Origin: CAZALT01 sp964485515
GTDB taxonomy: Bacteria; Actinomycetota; Acidimicrobiia; Acidimicrobiales; Acidimicrobilacustridaceae
Length of the DNA stretch: 17,139 bases
Reading direction: 5' to 3'
Assembly (NCBI GenBank): GCA_964485515.1
Contig: CAZALT010000069.1
Location: 1-17,139, forward strand
Shown: one piece after another, positions 1-7,392 of the stretch
Position numbering within the stretch: position 1 is the stretch's first letter
Layout: every line of letters starts with the position of its first letter
Translations under genes and position numbers: made by a program
Notes under the pieces: model-generated
What the model was told of the DNA's origin: nothing
Seen by the model: the letters and a program-made list of their open reading frames with translations, nothing else
Databases searched by the model: none

Positions 1-140
1 TTAGTGATGTCGTAGGACAGGAACGACGGAGCTCTCCGAAGGCGACAGATCGACCACGACTACCCCACGGCGGATCGGGGTACGCAGAACGGGACCGCCA
101 CCCCATTCCCCTATTGTTGGTGGCTTTAGTGGGTATTACT
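1..140. other. Left-edge intergenic region with a possible promoter
   Basis: I see no convincing gene here. One minus-strand frame is open from an ATG at 104-106 to the window edge, but its product is rich in Arg, Ser and Pro and looks like chance. TATTGT at 112-117 fits a TANNNT -10 box and would start a short leader before the sulfotransferase start at 141. No good -35 box is visible, so the promoter call is weak. Confidence 0.3.
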
Positions 141-1118
141 GTGACGCAGGTGGCACTCCCTGACTTCTTCGTGATCGGCGCACCCAAGGCGGGCACCTCC
201 GCGCTGCACGCCGCGCTGGACACCCACCCCGATCTCTACCTGTCGCCGGTGAAGGAGCCCAAGTACTTCCTGTGCGACGATCGCCCCCCACGCGAGGGCC
301 AGAACGGCCCGGGTGACGCGCACTCCGCGCAGGAGTGGATCTGGGAGCGCGCCAGGTACGAATCCCTCTTCGACACCGCGCCCGACGCCCACCCCAGAGG
401 CGAGTCCACACCCTTCTACCTGTACGACCTCGACGCGCAGCGGCGGATCGCCGAGACGGTCCCGCACGCCAAGCTCATCGCCATCGTCCGCGACCCCGTC
501 GACCGGGCGTACTCCAACTGGATGCACCTGTGGTCTGACGGGCTCGAGCCCATCGCGGACTTCCTCGAGGCGTGCGCCGCCGAGGAGGACCGCATCGACG
601 CCGGATGGGCCCCGTTCTGGCACTACAAGGCCCAGGGTCGCTACGGCGAGCAGCTCCAGCACCTCTACGGCCTCTTCCCCGTCGAGCAGATCCACGTGCT
701 GCGCTACCGCGACCTCGTCGACGATCCCCGCCAGAGCCTCGACGCCATCGCGGGGTTCCTCGGCGTCGAGACGGACGCGATGACCCTTCCGGGCCCGGAG
801 AACACCCGCTCGTTCGCCCGGCCCGGTTGGCGCTCCGACGTGCTCGGACCGATCGTGCGGGCAGGCGCCGCGGCCGGTGCCTACGCTCCGCCCCACGTCT
901 GGCGGATCGCCAGTGTGCCGCTCACCCGGGCGCTCCAGTACCGGGGCGGCGCCCGACCCAAGCTCGATGTCGACCAGCGACGCGAGCTCGTCGCCTACTT
1001 CGCCGACGACATCGACCTGCTCAGCTCGGTGACGGGGCGATCGTTCGACGACTGGCTGTCCGACTCGGCCCGTGGCGACTTCGCCACGCGCCGAGCCAAC
1101 CAGCAGGCCGACGCCTGA
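141..1118 (+). CDS. PAPS-dependent sulfotransferase family protein
   Basis: Predicted to transfer sulfate from PAPS to a hydroxyl or amine acceptor; the acceptor cannot be read from the sequence. With a start at GTG 141 the protein has 325 residues, usual for bacterial Sulfotransfer family enzymes. The 5'-phosphosulfate loop is VIGAPKAGTSAL near residues 11-22, with Lys and Ser in the expected places. The 3'-phosphate site is IVRDPVDRAYSNW near residues 115-127, carrying the typical Arg and Ser. The frame is open back to TTG 114, but GTG 141 places the beta-strand and P-loop close to the N-terminus, as in the family; no strong ribosome binding site separates the two. There is no signal peptide or membrane segment, so it is probably cytosolic. 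It stands alone on this strand and converges on the propeller protein gene. Confidence 0.88.
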   Translation: MTQVALPDFFVIGAPKAGTSALHAALDTHPDLYLSPVKEPKYFLCDDRPPREGQNGPGDAHSAQEWIWERARYESLFDTAPDAHPRGESTPFYLYDLDAQRRIAETVPHAKLIAIVRDPVDRAYSNWMHLWSDGLEPIADFLEACAAEEDRIDAGWAPFWHYKAQGRYGEQLQHLYGLFPVEQIHVLRYRDLVDDPRQSLDAIAGFLGVETDAMTLPGPENTRSFARPGWRSDVLGPIVRAGAAAGAYAPPHVWRIASVPLTRALQYRGGARPKLDVDQRRELVAYFADDIDLLSSVTGRSFDDWLSDSARGDFATRRANQQADA

Positions 1119-1123
1119 CGCGT

Positions 1124-1165
1124 CCGCACCCGGCATGCGCGGGCCGGAGACGTCCTGAGGTGCGG
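1124..1165. terminator. Candidate bidirectional terminator between convergent genes
   Basis: CCGCACC (1124-1130) pairs with GGTGCGG (1159-1165), and an inner stem CCGGC/GCCGG lies at 1130-1147. The structure fills the gap between the sulfotransferase stop and the stop of the opposing gene. There is no clear U-tract on either strand. Confidence 0.4.
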
Positions 1166-1166
1166 G

Positions 1167-2078
1167 TCAGACGGTGGGCACCAGCTGCGTGCAGAGGTCG
1201 TGCGAGCCGTCGACGCGGCTGAGCTCGTAGTACAGGCGATGCCCGACCCCTGGCACCACCACGATCGACAGGTACCGGAGCGCGCCGTCGCCGTCGGGCG
1301 ACACACCCACCGGAGGCCCGTCGACCGCGCTGAACGAGCCGTCGGGCTTGCCGAGCGCCACGCCGGTCTGCTCGAACCAGTTCTGCTCCTTGGATGCTCG
1401 ACCGTCGTAGTAGGCGACGGGCACCTCGCGGTCGAGCAGCACGCTCGCGATGCGCGCACCCCGCGAGTCCCACTGGCCCGACCGCCCCGACAGCACCGGG
1501 CCCTGCCAGCTCCACTGCAAGCCGTTGTCGCTGGTGGCATACCAGCTCGACATCTCGTCGGCCTCGGCCGGATCGGCGAGCGGATGGAAGCACGCCCACA
1601 GGTGCCAGTCGTCGCCGTCGTGCATGACGACGGGGTCCTTCACCGCATGCACGTCGTCACCCGGCAGCACCGTCACCCGGTTCTCCGTCGGCCACCTCGT
1701 GAGGTCGTCGGTGTCGACCGCCTCGACGTACCAGTGCTTCGAACCCGTCGTCGCACAGCTGTTGTAGAGGCGCCAGCCGCCACCGGGCAACGCCACCAGC
1801 GCCGGACGCTCGAGCGACTCCGTGCCGAACTCCTCCTTGGTGACCCGACCGAGGACCTCGAAAGCCACGCCGTCTTCGGAACGGGCGACCTCGACCGCGT
1901 ACCCGCGACCTGCGTCGACCGGGCGGCGCAGGCGGTAGGCGAGGTAGTAGACGCCATCGACGAACATCGCGCTCGGGCCACCGGCCCAGTTCCCGGCGCC
2001 ATCGGCTGGCGCAGGGATGGCCACGACCGATTCCTGCGGGTTCGGGAGCGGGATGCCCGTGAGGGCCGCGATGGTCAT
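1167..2078 (-). CDS. Five-bladed beta-propeller, glycosidase-like protein
   Basis: The 303-residue product resembles the beta-propeller fold of GH43/GH32/GH130-type enzymes, with repeated blades of aromatic and glycine-rich strands. Visible family-like elements are GNWAGGPSAMFVDGVYYLAYR near residues 29-49, ERPALV at 90-95, KDPVVM at 147-152, DSRGARIASVL at 193-204 and AYYDGRAS at 212-219. Acidic residues in these strands could form an active site, but I cannot assign a nucleophile, acid or substrate. There is no signal peptide, so action on cytosolic sugar or sugar phosphate is more likely than on polymer outside the cell. The ATG at 2078 is chosen because upstream codons are Arg/Gly-rich noise. 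It follows the TSUP permease gene on the same strand after 134 bp and may have its own promoter. The fold call is fairly safe; the catalytic role is inference. Confidence 0.62.
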   Translation of the reverse strand: MTIAALTGIPLPNPQESVVAIPAPADGAGNWAGGPSAMFVDGVYYLAYRLRRPVDAGRGYAVEVARSEDGVAFEVLGRVTKEEFGTESLERPALVALPGGGWRLYNSCATTGSKHWYVEAVDTDDLTRWPTENRVTVLPGDDVHAVKDPVVMHDGDDWHLWACFHPLADPAEADEMSSWYATSDNGLQWSWQGPVLSGRSGQWDSRGARIASVLLDREVPVAYYDGRASKEQNWFEQTGVALGKPDGSFSAVDGPPVGVSPDGDGALRYLSIVVVPGVGHRLYYELSRVDGSHDLCTQLVPTV

Positions 2079-2149
2079 GGCTTGCTCGTCTTGGCTTGCG
2101 GATGGAGGTGGAGGTCGTCGGTCGCGCGGACATGCGTCCGACCGCTTGC

Positions 2150-2155
2150 AGACTA
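2150..2155 (-). promoter_or_regulatory. Possible -10 box for the propeller gene
   Basis: The minus strand reads TAGTCT here, a TANNNT hexamer about 70 bases before the ATG at 2078. A short inverted repeat CGGAC/GTCCG at 2127-2140 lies in the predicted leader. No -35 box is obvious. Confidence 0.25.
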
Positions 2156-2212
2156 CGCGAGACGCGACGACCGACCCCAAGCGACCCCCTTCGCCACCTC
2201 GAGCAGGATCGC

Positions 2213-2992
2213 TCAGCTGGCGAGCAGGCGGACCGCGGCAGAGATCGCCGCCACGGCGAGGATGCCTCGGAGCACGGCGGTGGGAACCCGGGACTGCAGC
2301 CGGGTCCCGACCACCGCCCCCACGGCGCCGCCGACGCCGAGCGCCAGGCCGTTGGCCCACTCCGGGGCCTGCGCGCCCGAGAAGCCGATGACGCTGGCCA
2401 AGCCGAAGGCGGCGAGGCCAACGACCGATGTCACGAAGGTGGTGACGATGCCGGCACCGGCCACGCGCCGAAGCGGCAGGTGCTCGACGGTGACCAGCCA
2501 GGGCACGACGAAGGCCGCACCGCCCATGCCGTAGATCCCGCCGACCACCCCTGCCGCGAACCCCACGGGAACGACGCGGATCCAGGGCAGCGGGCGTGCT
2601 TCGGCGCCATCGTTGGGATCCTCACCTCGCAGGTGGAGCAGGAGGCGGATGCCGAGGGCCCCGAGGACGATCGCCGCGACCCACGAGAACCGGGACGCCG
2701 ATGCCAACCAGGAGGTGCGGAGCAGGACGCCGACGACCACGCCGGCGCCGCTTCCGATGCACAGTTGGATCGCCAGCGCCCGGTCGAGGAGCTCGCGGCG
2801 AGCGAAGCCCACGACCCCCGCCGGCGTCGACACGACGTTGTAGAGCAGGTTCGTCGCGCTCACCGCGGGACTCGGCGCACCGAGTGCGATGACCTGGATC
2901 GGCAACAGCAAGAACGCGCCCGACACCCCGGCCGGGGTGCACACGAGTGCGACGGCGAACCCGGTGGCGACGCGGATGAGCAGGTCAGCCAT
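2213..2992 (-). CDS. TSUP family permease (TauE/SafE, sulfite exporter-like)
   Basis: A 259-residue integral membrane protein with about eight hydrophobic segments and the two-fold repeat of the TSUP family. The N-terminal half carries TPAGVSGAFLLLPIQV near residues 19-34 and the C-terminal half carries VGGIYGMGGAAFVVPWL near 150-166. These are the paired glycine/proline re-entrant signatures of the family. Members export sulfite, organosulfonates or other small anions; the substrate is not readable here. The length is normal. ATG 2992 is the furthest start in the frame; no Shine-Dalgarno sequence is obvious before it. The gene is divergent from the large membrane protein gene at 3278 and upstream of the propeller gene. 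A sulfotransferase lies nearby, so a sulfur-compound role is possible but unproven. Confidence 0.87.
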   Translation of the reverse strand: MADLLIRVATGFAVALVCTPAGVSGAFLLLPIQVIALGAPSPAVSATNLLYNVVSTPAGVVGFARRELLDRALAIQLCIGSGAGVVVGVLLRTSWLASASRFSWVAAIVLGALGIRLLLHLRGEDPNDGAEARPLPWIRVVPVGFAAGVVGGIYGMGGAAFVVPWLVTVEHLPLRRVAGAGIVTTFVTSVVGLAAFGLASVIGFSGAQAPEWANGLALGVGGAVGAVVGTRLQSRVPTAVLRGILAVAAISAAVRLLAS

Positions 2993-3214
2993 CGACTGGA
3001 CCGGCGCCGACCAGATGAGCGGGCCGGGCCGATGGCGGTCGTCGCGCTCGTCTGGTCACCGGGACAGGGTAGCGAATCCCGACCTAACCGATCATGTTTC
3101 TTGCCCGGGGAGTCGACGATCGGTCGCCGATCAGCGACAGCCGACGAAGTTCCCTGGCCTCTCGTGTCGACACCAGGCAGCTTTGGCTCCCCCGTTCGGC
3201 CGCGAGACCGGGGG

Positions 3215-3220
3215 TAGGAT
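3215..3220 (+). promoter_or_regulatory. -10 box (TAGGAT) for the 493-aa membrane protein gene
   Basis: TAGGAT fits the actinobacterial TANNNT -10 consensus and would start transcription near 3227, leaving a leader of about 50 bases that ends in a GAGGGAG ribosome binding site. The same hexamer precedes the P450 gene. No -35 element is recognisable. Confidence 0.45.
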
Positions 3221-3223
3221 CGC

Positions 3224-3245
3224 CGCGGGTTCGTCCGAACCCGCG
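3224..3245 (+). promoter_or_regulatory. Perfect inverted repeat over the predicted transcription start
   Basis: The arms CGCGGGTTCG (3224-3233) and CGAACCCGCG (3236-3245) match at all ten positions around a two-base centre. It begins just after the TAGGAT box and spans the predicted start of transcription. It could be a repressor operator or a 5' hairpin in the mRNA. Confidence 0.5.
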
Positions 3246-3277
3246 CCCCGGCGGGCGTGCTCGAGGGAGCTGCCGAC

Positions 3278-4759
3278 ATGACCGATTCCCCTGGCGGCGA
3301 TGCCGTCGACTCCACCGCATCCGAGTCTCAGCCTGAGATGCAGGCCGCTACGCAGGTCGATGCCGACCCCAGGCCGGAGACCGAGATCGAACGCCTGCGA
3401 GCCGAGCGCGACCTCCTCGCCGCCCAGGTCGAGAAGCTCGAGCACAAGCGGCAGAGCCGCATCCGCAGCTTCGCCGTGAGCGCACTGGTCGTGGTGCTCT
3501 GCATCACGTTCCTCGCGTCGATCGTCGGTGTCTACGCCAAGCGCAACACGCTCAACAACGAGGTCTTCTCCGACAAGGTCGCACCCCTCGGAGCCGACCC
3601 CGCCGTGCAGGCCGCGCTCGGGGTGTGGGTCACCGATCAGGTCATGGTCACCATCGACCCCAAGACGATCCTCCAAGATGCCCTCCCCGAGCGCGCCCAG
3701 ATCCTTGCCACCCCCCTCGCCAACGCCATCCGGGGCTTCGTCGGCGACCAGGTCGACGACTTCCTCGCCTCCGACCGGTTCGCCGACCTCTGGGCCACCG
3801 CCACCACCAGAGCCCACGCCACCGCCGTCAAGATCCTGGAAGGCGACAGCGAGGTCATCCGTGCCCAGGACGACACGATCGTCGTGAACCTGATCCCGGT
3901 GATCAACGCCGCGCTGGCCGACATCGGCGCGCAGTCCCCCGAGATCTTCGGCCGTGCCATCGACCTCCCGACCCTCACGGTCGACGACATCCCGGAGGTC
4001 GCCAAGGACAAGCTCAGCGAGGCCCTCGGCATGCCGTTGGCCGACGACTTCGGCATCATCCGCATCAACAGCGGGGGTGGTGCGCTCTCGGCGGCGCAGA
4101 CCGCGGTCCAGTGGTTCACCGTCGGCGTGTGGGCGCTCGTGCTCCTCACGATCCTGCTCATCCCGCTCACGCTGTGGCTCTCGCATCGCCGTCGGCGCAC
4201 GCTGCTCCAGATGGCCGCCGGGCTGCTCCTCGTCACGGTCCTCCTACGCCGTGTCGTCATGACCCTCGAGGGCGAGGCGCTGGCGCGCATCACCAACGAG
4301 ATCAACAACGCGGCGGCCAGCTCCGTGCTCGACGCCTTCATCGACCCGCTCCTGTCGTTCACCCTCGTCGTGCTGTGGGTGCTGGCCGCGATCGGCGTCG
4401 TCGCGCTGATCACCGGACCGTACGCGTGGGCCACGTCGCTGCGAGAGCTCGTGGCCCGCACCGGGTCGCGGGCGGCGACGACCGCGGGCAGCCTCAGCGA
4501 CCGCGCCACGAGTGACGAGTCCATCGCGTGGATCCAGACGAACGTCACCGCCTTGCAGGTGGCGGGTGGAGTCGTGGGCTTCATCTTGTTGATGTGGCTC
4601 GACCTCACGTGGGGCAGCCTCTTCCTGCTGGCCCTGCTGATCGGCGGCTACGAGCTCGGGCTCTGGTGGCTCGCCGAACGCGACGAACCCGCCGACGGGG
4701 CAGGCCCGGGCGCTCTGCCGGATCCGCCCGACGTCGTGGGCGCCGGCACCCCGTTCTGA
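3278..4759 (+). CDS. Coiled-coil, multi-pass membrane protein of unknown function
   Basis: The 493-residue product starts at ATG 3278, preceded by GAGGGAG at a good distance. Residues 1-33 are acidic and disordered-looking. Residues 34-60 form a charged heptad-like helix (ETEIERLRAERDLLAAQVEK). A transmembrane helix follows at about 65-84, then an extracytoplasmic domain of roughly 165 residues rich in Asp, Ala and Val. Further transmembrane helices lie near 257-282, 289-306, 348-372, 416-433 and 436-452, with a basic loop SHRRRR at 282-287. The C-terminal 40 residues are Pro/Gly/Asp-rich. I do not recognise a named family. The layout resembles unnamed actinobacterial membrane proteins with one large outer loop. 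It is divergent from the TSUP gene, and hairpins in the 61-bp gap before the P450 suggest it is monocistronic. Confidence 0.8.
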   Translation: MTDSPGGDAVDSTASESQPEMQAATQVDADPRPETEIERLRAERDLLAAQVEKLEHKRQSRIRSFAVSALVVVLCITFLASIVGVYAKRNTLNNEVFSDKVAPLGADPAVQAALGVWVTDQVMVTIDPKTILQDALPERAQILATPLANAIRGFVGDQVDDFLASDRFADLWATATTRAHATAVKILEGDSEVIRAQDDTIVVNLIPVINAALADIGAQSPEIFGRAIDLPTLTVDDIPEVAKDKLSEALGMPLADDFGIIRINSGGGALSAAQTAVQWFTVGVWALVLLTILLIPLTLWLSHRRRRTLLQMAAGLLLVTVLLRRVVMTLEGEALARITNEINNAAASSVLDAFIDPLLSFTLVVLWVLAAIGVVALITGPYAWATSLRELVARTGSRAATTAGSLSDRATSDESIAWIQTNVTALQVAGGVVGFILLMWLDLTWGSLFLLALLIGGYELGLWWLAERDEPADGAGPGALPDPPDVVGAGTPF

Positions 4760-4802
4760 GCCCGACTCCACGGGGTAGCGCCCCGGGCTCGCTCGACGAG
4801 CC
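4758..4802 (+). terminator. Hairpins after the 493-aa membrane protein gene
   Basis: GAGCCCG (4758-4764, overlapping the stop codon) can pair with CGGGCTC (4784-4790). A second stem, GGCTCG (4786-4791) with CGAGCC (4797-4802), has a five-base loop. The two compete for the same bases. There is no U-tract, so termination is plausible but not certain. Confidence 0.4.
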
Positions 4803-4808
4803 GCCGCG

Positions 4809-4814
4809 TAGGAT
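4809..4814 (+). promoter_or_regulatory. -10 box for a leaderless P450 transcript
   Basis: TAGGAT ends six bases before the ATG at 4821, so transcription would begin at or next to the A of the start codon. No Shine-Dalgarno sequence is present, in agreement with a leaderless mRNA. The MFS gene start shows the same spacing. Confidence 0.5.
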
Positions 4815-4820
4815 CTCGCC

Positions 4821-6023
4821 ATGACGTTGACCGATGGCGAGGACGCCGCACCCGCGTGCGACCTGCTCGACCCCGCCTTCTACCTCGACGACCCCCATAA
4901 GACCTTCACGTGGATGCGGGCCGACGCCCCCGTCTACCGCGACCAACGCAACGGGCTGTGGGCGGTCACCCGCCACGCCGACATCAAGGACGTCGAAGGT
5001 CGATCCGATCAGTTCATCTCGGGTGCCGGCTACCGGTCGTTCCACGCCGAGAGCGAGAACAACATGATCGCCCTCGACGATCCGGCCCACGCCCAGCAGC
5101 GAGGGTTGGTGTCCCGCCGCTTCACCCCCCGTGCGGTGCGCGACCACGAGCCGTGGATCCGCCACACGGTCAGCGAGCTCGTCGCCGCCTTCCCCACCCA
5201 CGAGGTCGAGGTGGTCGACGCCCTCGCCGCCCAGCTCCCCTGCCGTCTCACCGCCCGACTCCTCGGTTGGCCCGAAGACCGCTGGCCCGACATCAAGCGT
5301 TGGTCCGAGCGCCTCATGCGCTACGACCAGATCAAGGACGACGCCACGGCGTTCCTCGACATGATGGGGACGATCGACGAGTTCGACGCTGACCTCCAGG
5401 CGATGACGGCCGAGCGCGTCGGTTGCCCCGTCACGGCGGAATCGGACCTCGTGTGCGTCTGGGCCAACGCCGCGATCGACGGCGACCCCATGGAGGCCGA
5501 TCGGATCACGAACGAGGCCGGGCTGTTCATCTCGGGAGGCGCAGAGACCACCCGTACGGTCATCGCCCGGGGCCTGCGCGTGCTCTGCGATCACCCCGAG
5601 CAGTGGGACGCCATGGCCTCCGATCCGGCTCTGATCCCCGGCGCGGTCGAAGAGCTCGTGCGCTGGGTGACGCCGCTCAACAACTTCTTCCGCACCGCTA
5701 CGACCGACGCGACCATCGGCGGTCAGCCCGTCCGGGCTGGCGATCGCGTGATCCTGCTCTACCCGTCGGGCAATCGGGACGAGGCCGTCTTCGATGCCCC
5801 CTTCGCGTTCGACATCCGACGATCGCCGAACCCGCACCTGGGCTTCGGGTTCGGCACGCACTTCTGCCTCGGCGCGTCCCTCGCCCGTCTCGAGCTGTCG
5901 ATCGTGCTCGAAGCGCTCACCTCGACCATCACCGACCTCCGGGTCGTCCACGACACCGACGACGAGCCCAACATCTTCGCCAGCGCCGTGCGCTCGTTCA
6001 CCTTGGGGTTCGACCGCCGGTAG
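4821..6023 (+). CDS. Cytochrome P450
   Basis: A soluble bacterial P450 of 400 residues, full length, predicted to hydroxylate a hydrophobic substrate using electrons from a ferredoxin/reductase pair not encoded here. The I-helix oxygen-activation motif is GGAETT at residues 239-244, where Glu replaces the more common Asp. The K-helix ExxR is EELVR (Glu278, Arg281). The heme loop is FGFGTHFCLG at 342-351 with Cys349 as the thiolate ligand. The heme loop wording resembles actinobacterial steroid/fatty-acid P450s such as CYP142, but family assignment needs an alignment. The start is supported by TAGGAT six bases upstream. It is convergent with the histidine phosphatase gene and has no obvious pathway partner in the window. 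Confidence 0.95.
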   Translation: MTLTDGEDAAPACDLLDPAFYLDDPHKTFTWMRADAPVYRDQRNGLWAVTRHADIKDVEGRSDQFISGAGYRSFHAESENNMIALDDPAHAQQRGLVSRRFTPRAVRDHEPWIRHTVSELVAAFPTHEVEVVDALAAQLPCRLTARLLGWPEDRWPDIKRWSERLMRYDQIKDDATAFLDMMGTIDEFDADLQAMTAERVGCPVTAESDLVCVWANAAIDGDPMEADRITNEAGLFISGGAETTRTVIARGLRVLCDHPEQWDAMASDPALIPGAVEELVRWVTPLNNFFRTATTDATIGGQPVRAGDRVILLYPSGNRDEAVFDAPFAFDIRRSPNPHLGFGFGTHFCLGASLARLELSIVLEALTSTITDLRVVHDTDDEPNIFASAVRSFTLGFDRR

Positions 6024-6087
6024 ACCTCTGGTCCATCTCCGGCCGTCGTTCAGACGTCATCGCACCGTATCCGTCCCGACCCGGCGA

Positions 6088-6103
6088 CGAACCGGCTGGT
6101 TCG
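6088..6103. terminator. Hairpin between the convergent P450 and phosphatase genes
   Basis: CGAACC (6088-6093) and GGTTCG (6098-6103) form a perfect six-pair stem with a four-base loop in the 85-bp gap between the two stop codons. It is symmetric, so it could serve both strands. No U-tract follows. Confidence 0.4.
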
Positions 6104-6108
6104 GTGCC

Positions 6109-6690
6109 TCAGAGATCGGTCGGGAGGTGGGCCGTCTCGTTGAACGACGCGAGCACCGACCCGGGCGGACGGATCTCGATCCGCGAGATCGAAGCCGGCG
6201 CCACCCAAAGACGCCAGGTGACGTCGTCGTCCACCCCCAGCGCCCATGTCACCGCCGCCTTGATCGGCGACACGTGGGTCACGACCACGGTCACTCCCGC
6301 TCCGGCGGCCGCGAGATCGTCGAGCGCGGCACGGACGCGGAGACCCAGCTGTCGGAGCGACTCACCGCCCGGCGGTGTGAAGTCCGGATCCGAACGCCAG
6401 CGCGCCCAGAGGTCGGCAGGGACGTCGGAGATGGGCGTGCCATCGAAGTCGCCGTAGTCGAGCTCGATCCACCGGTCGTCGACCTCCACCGGCAGGCCGA
6501 AGGCCGAGGCCGTCTCTCGGGAGCGCAGCAGCGGACTCGAGATGACCCGGTCGACCGCACCGACCGCGCCGGTCAACGTGGCCGCCTGCCGTCGACCCAG
6601 CTCGTCGAGATCCGCGTCGAGGCGTCCCAGCAGGAGCCCGGACGCGTTGGCCGCGGTGCGACCGTGACGGACGATGACGATCTCGCTCAC
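6109..6690 (-). CDS. Histidine phosphatase (phosphoglycerate mutase-like) family protein
   Basis: A 193-residue one-domain enzyme of the RHG superfamily, which removes phosphate from small molecules through a phosphohistidine. VRHGRTAAN at residues 7-15 supplies His9 and the first Arg. RSRET at 56-60 is the second Arg region, Glu76 in WIELDYGDFDG is the likely general acid, and VTHVSP at 138-142 supplies His139. The substrate is unknown. In other actinobacteria a related domain is fused to RNase H beside the same zinc-ribbon protein; no RNase H domain is present here. The GTG at 6690 overlaps the stop of the upstream membrane protein gene in a GTGA arrangement, which points to translational coupling and decides the start. 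Confidence 0.92.
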   Translation of the reverse strand: MSEIVIVRHGRTAANASGLLLGRLDADLDELGRRQAATLTGAVGAVDRVISSPLLRSRETASAFGLPVEVDDRWIELDYGDFDGTPISDVPADLWARWRSDPDFTPPGGESLRQLGLRVRAALDDLAAAGAGVTVVVTHVSPIKAAVTWALGVDDDVTWRLWVAPASISRIEIRPPGSVLASFNETAHLPTDL

Positions 6691-7169
6691 GCGACGACCC
6701 CCCGGTTGAGATGGCCGGTCTCGATGAACAGCTTGCGGTTGGCCGGATCGGAGAAGCCGAACTCGCGCCAGCACCAGGCGAGGGCGGCCGCGCCGATCAG
6801 TTCGAGGACCACGATCACGCCAAGGGTCCGACCCTCAGGAAGACCCGCGGTCTCGAAGGCGGTCCCGAAGAACGGCCACCAGAACACCTCGGTGTCCGCC
6901 CAGACGCCGTCGAGAACGAGGTGCATCATGAGTCCGATCGGCAGGCTGATGAGCCGACGGCGCACCAACCGGCGCTTCTGCGTCGCGAGCATGATCACCG
7001 TCATGAGCACGACGACGAACACGAGCGTGTGGAGGACCTTGGGCCCGCCGAAGACCACCTCGCCCAGCGGCAGCACCGACCCGACCATCACCAGTCGATA
7101 GTCGAGCGCGGGACTGCGGAACACCAGCCAGACAAACGCGAAGCTCACCCCCGCGAACCACAAGAGCAT
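6687..7169 (-). CDS. YdjM-like (DUF457-type) membrane-bound putative metal-dependent hydrolase
   Basis: A 160-residue membrane protein with about four hydrophobic segments. The arrangement of VLPLGEVVFGGPKVLHTL (residues 32-49, His47) and GLMMHLVLDGVWADTEVFWWPFFG (79-102) resembles the YdjM/DUF457 family. In that family a His before a long helix, an H-x-x-x-D pair (here His83 and Asp87) and a W-P-F end are typical. The hydrolase label is family convention; activity in such proteins is largely unproven. ATG 7169 is chosen because the hydrophobic N-terminal helix starts there; the frame stays open upstream, but with low-complexity, Arg-rich sequence. It overlaps the phosphatase gene by 4 bp, so the two are almost certainly one operon. 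Confidence 0.72.
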   Translation of the reverse strand: MLLWFAGVSFAFVWLVFRSPALDYRLVMVGSVLPLGEVVFGGPKVLHTLVFVVVLMTVIMLATQKRRLVRRRLISLPIGLMMHLVLDGVWADTEVFWWPFFGTAFETAGLPEGRTLGVIVVLELIGAAALAWCWREFGFSDPANRKLFIETGHLNRGVVA

Positions 7170-7392
7170 CCCGAGATGGTGCCACCCGCCCGCCGACCGA
7201 CGTAATCGGCGCACCGATCGCCAACGGTGAGCGCGGTGACGATGGGCGGACTCGGCGGCACACACCAACCGGACGGAACCCGACCAGCCCCCTACAGGAG
7301 TGGCTTGGCCTAGCGAACGACCGACGTTCACGCCCGGGCATCCTGGAGCGCGCTCCGCGACGGCTACCCGATCCGCCAGACGGCGGCCGCAG
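7170..7392. other. Intergenic region with palindromes
   Basis: This 223-bp gap separates two minus-strand genes. CCGCC/GGCGG (7373-7386) lies just after the zinc-ribbon stop and may help end that transcript. GGAGCGCGCTCC (7345-7356) is a perfect 12-bp palindrome. ATCGG/CCGAT (7205-7218) sits about 36 bases before the downstream start and could be an operator. I looked for RNase P RNA, which neighbours this gene group in other actinobacteria, and found none of its conserved blocks. Confidence 0.35.

Noticed and set aside
2..106. Minus-strand frame running off the left edge from ATG 104-106
   Set aside because: Only 35 codons are visible, with Arg/Ser/Pro-rich noise-like composition and no ribosome binding site.
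2096..3217. A 373-residue open frame on the plus strand opposite the TSUP gene
   Set aside because: Its product is full of His, Arg, Asp and Gly repeats and lacks hydrophobic structure; the opposite strand encodes a clear TSUP permease.
4605..5951. A 448-residue open frame on the minus strand opposite the P450 gene
   Set aside because: It mirrors the P450 gene, which carries ExxR and the heme loop; the antisense product has no recognisable fold.
7170..7392. RNase P RNA expected near the zinc-ribbon gene
   Set aside because: The gap is too short for a full rnpB, and I found no GGAAAGTCC-type or other conserved block on either strand.
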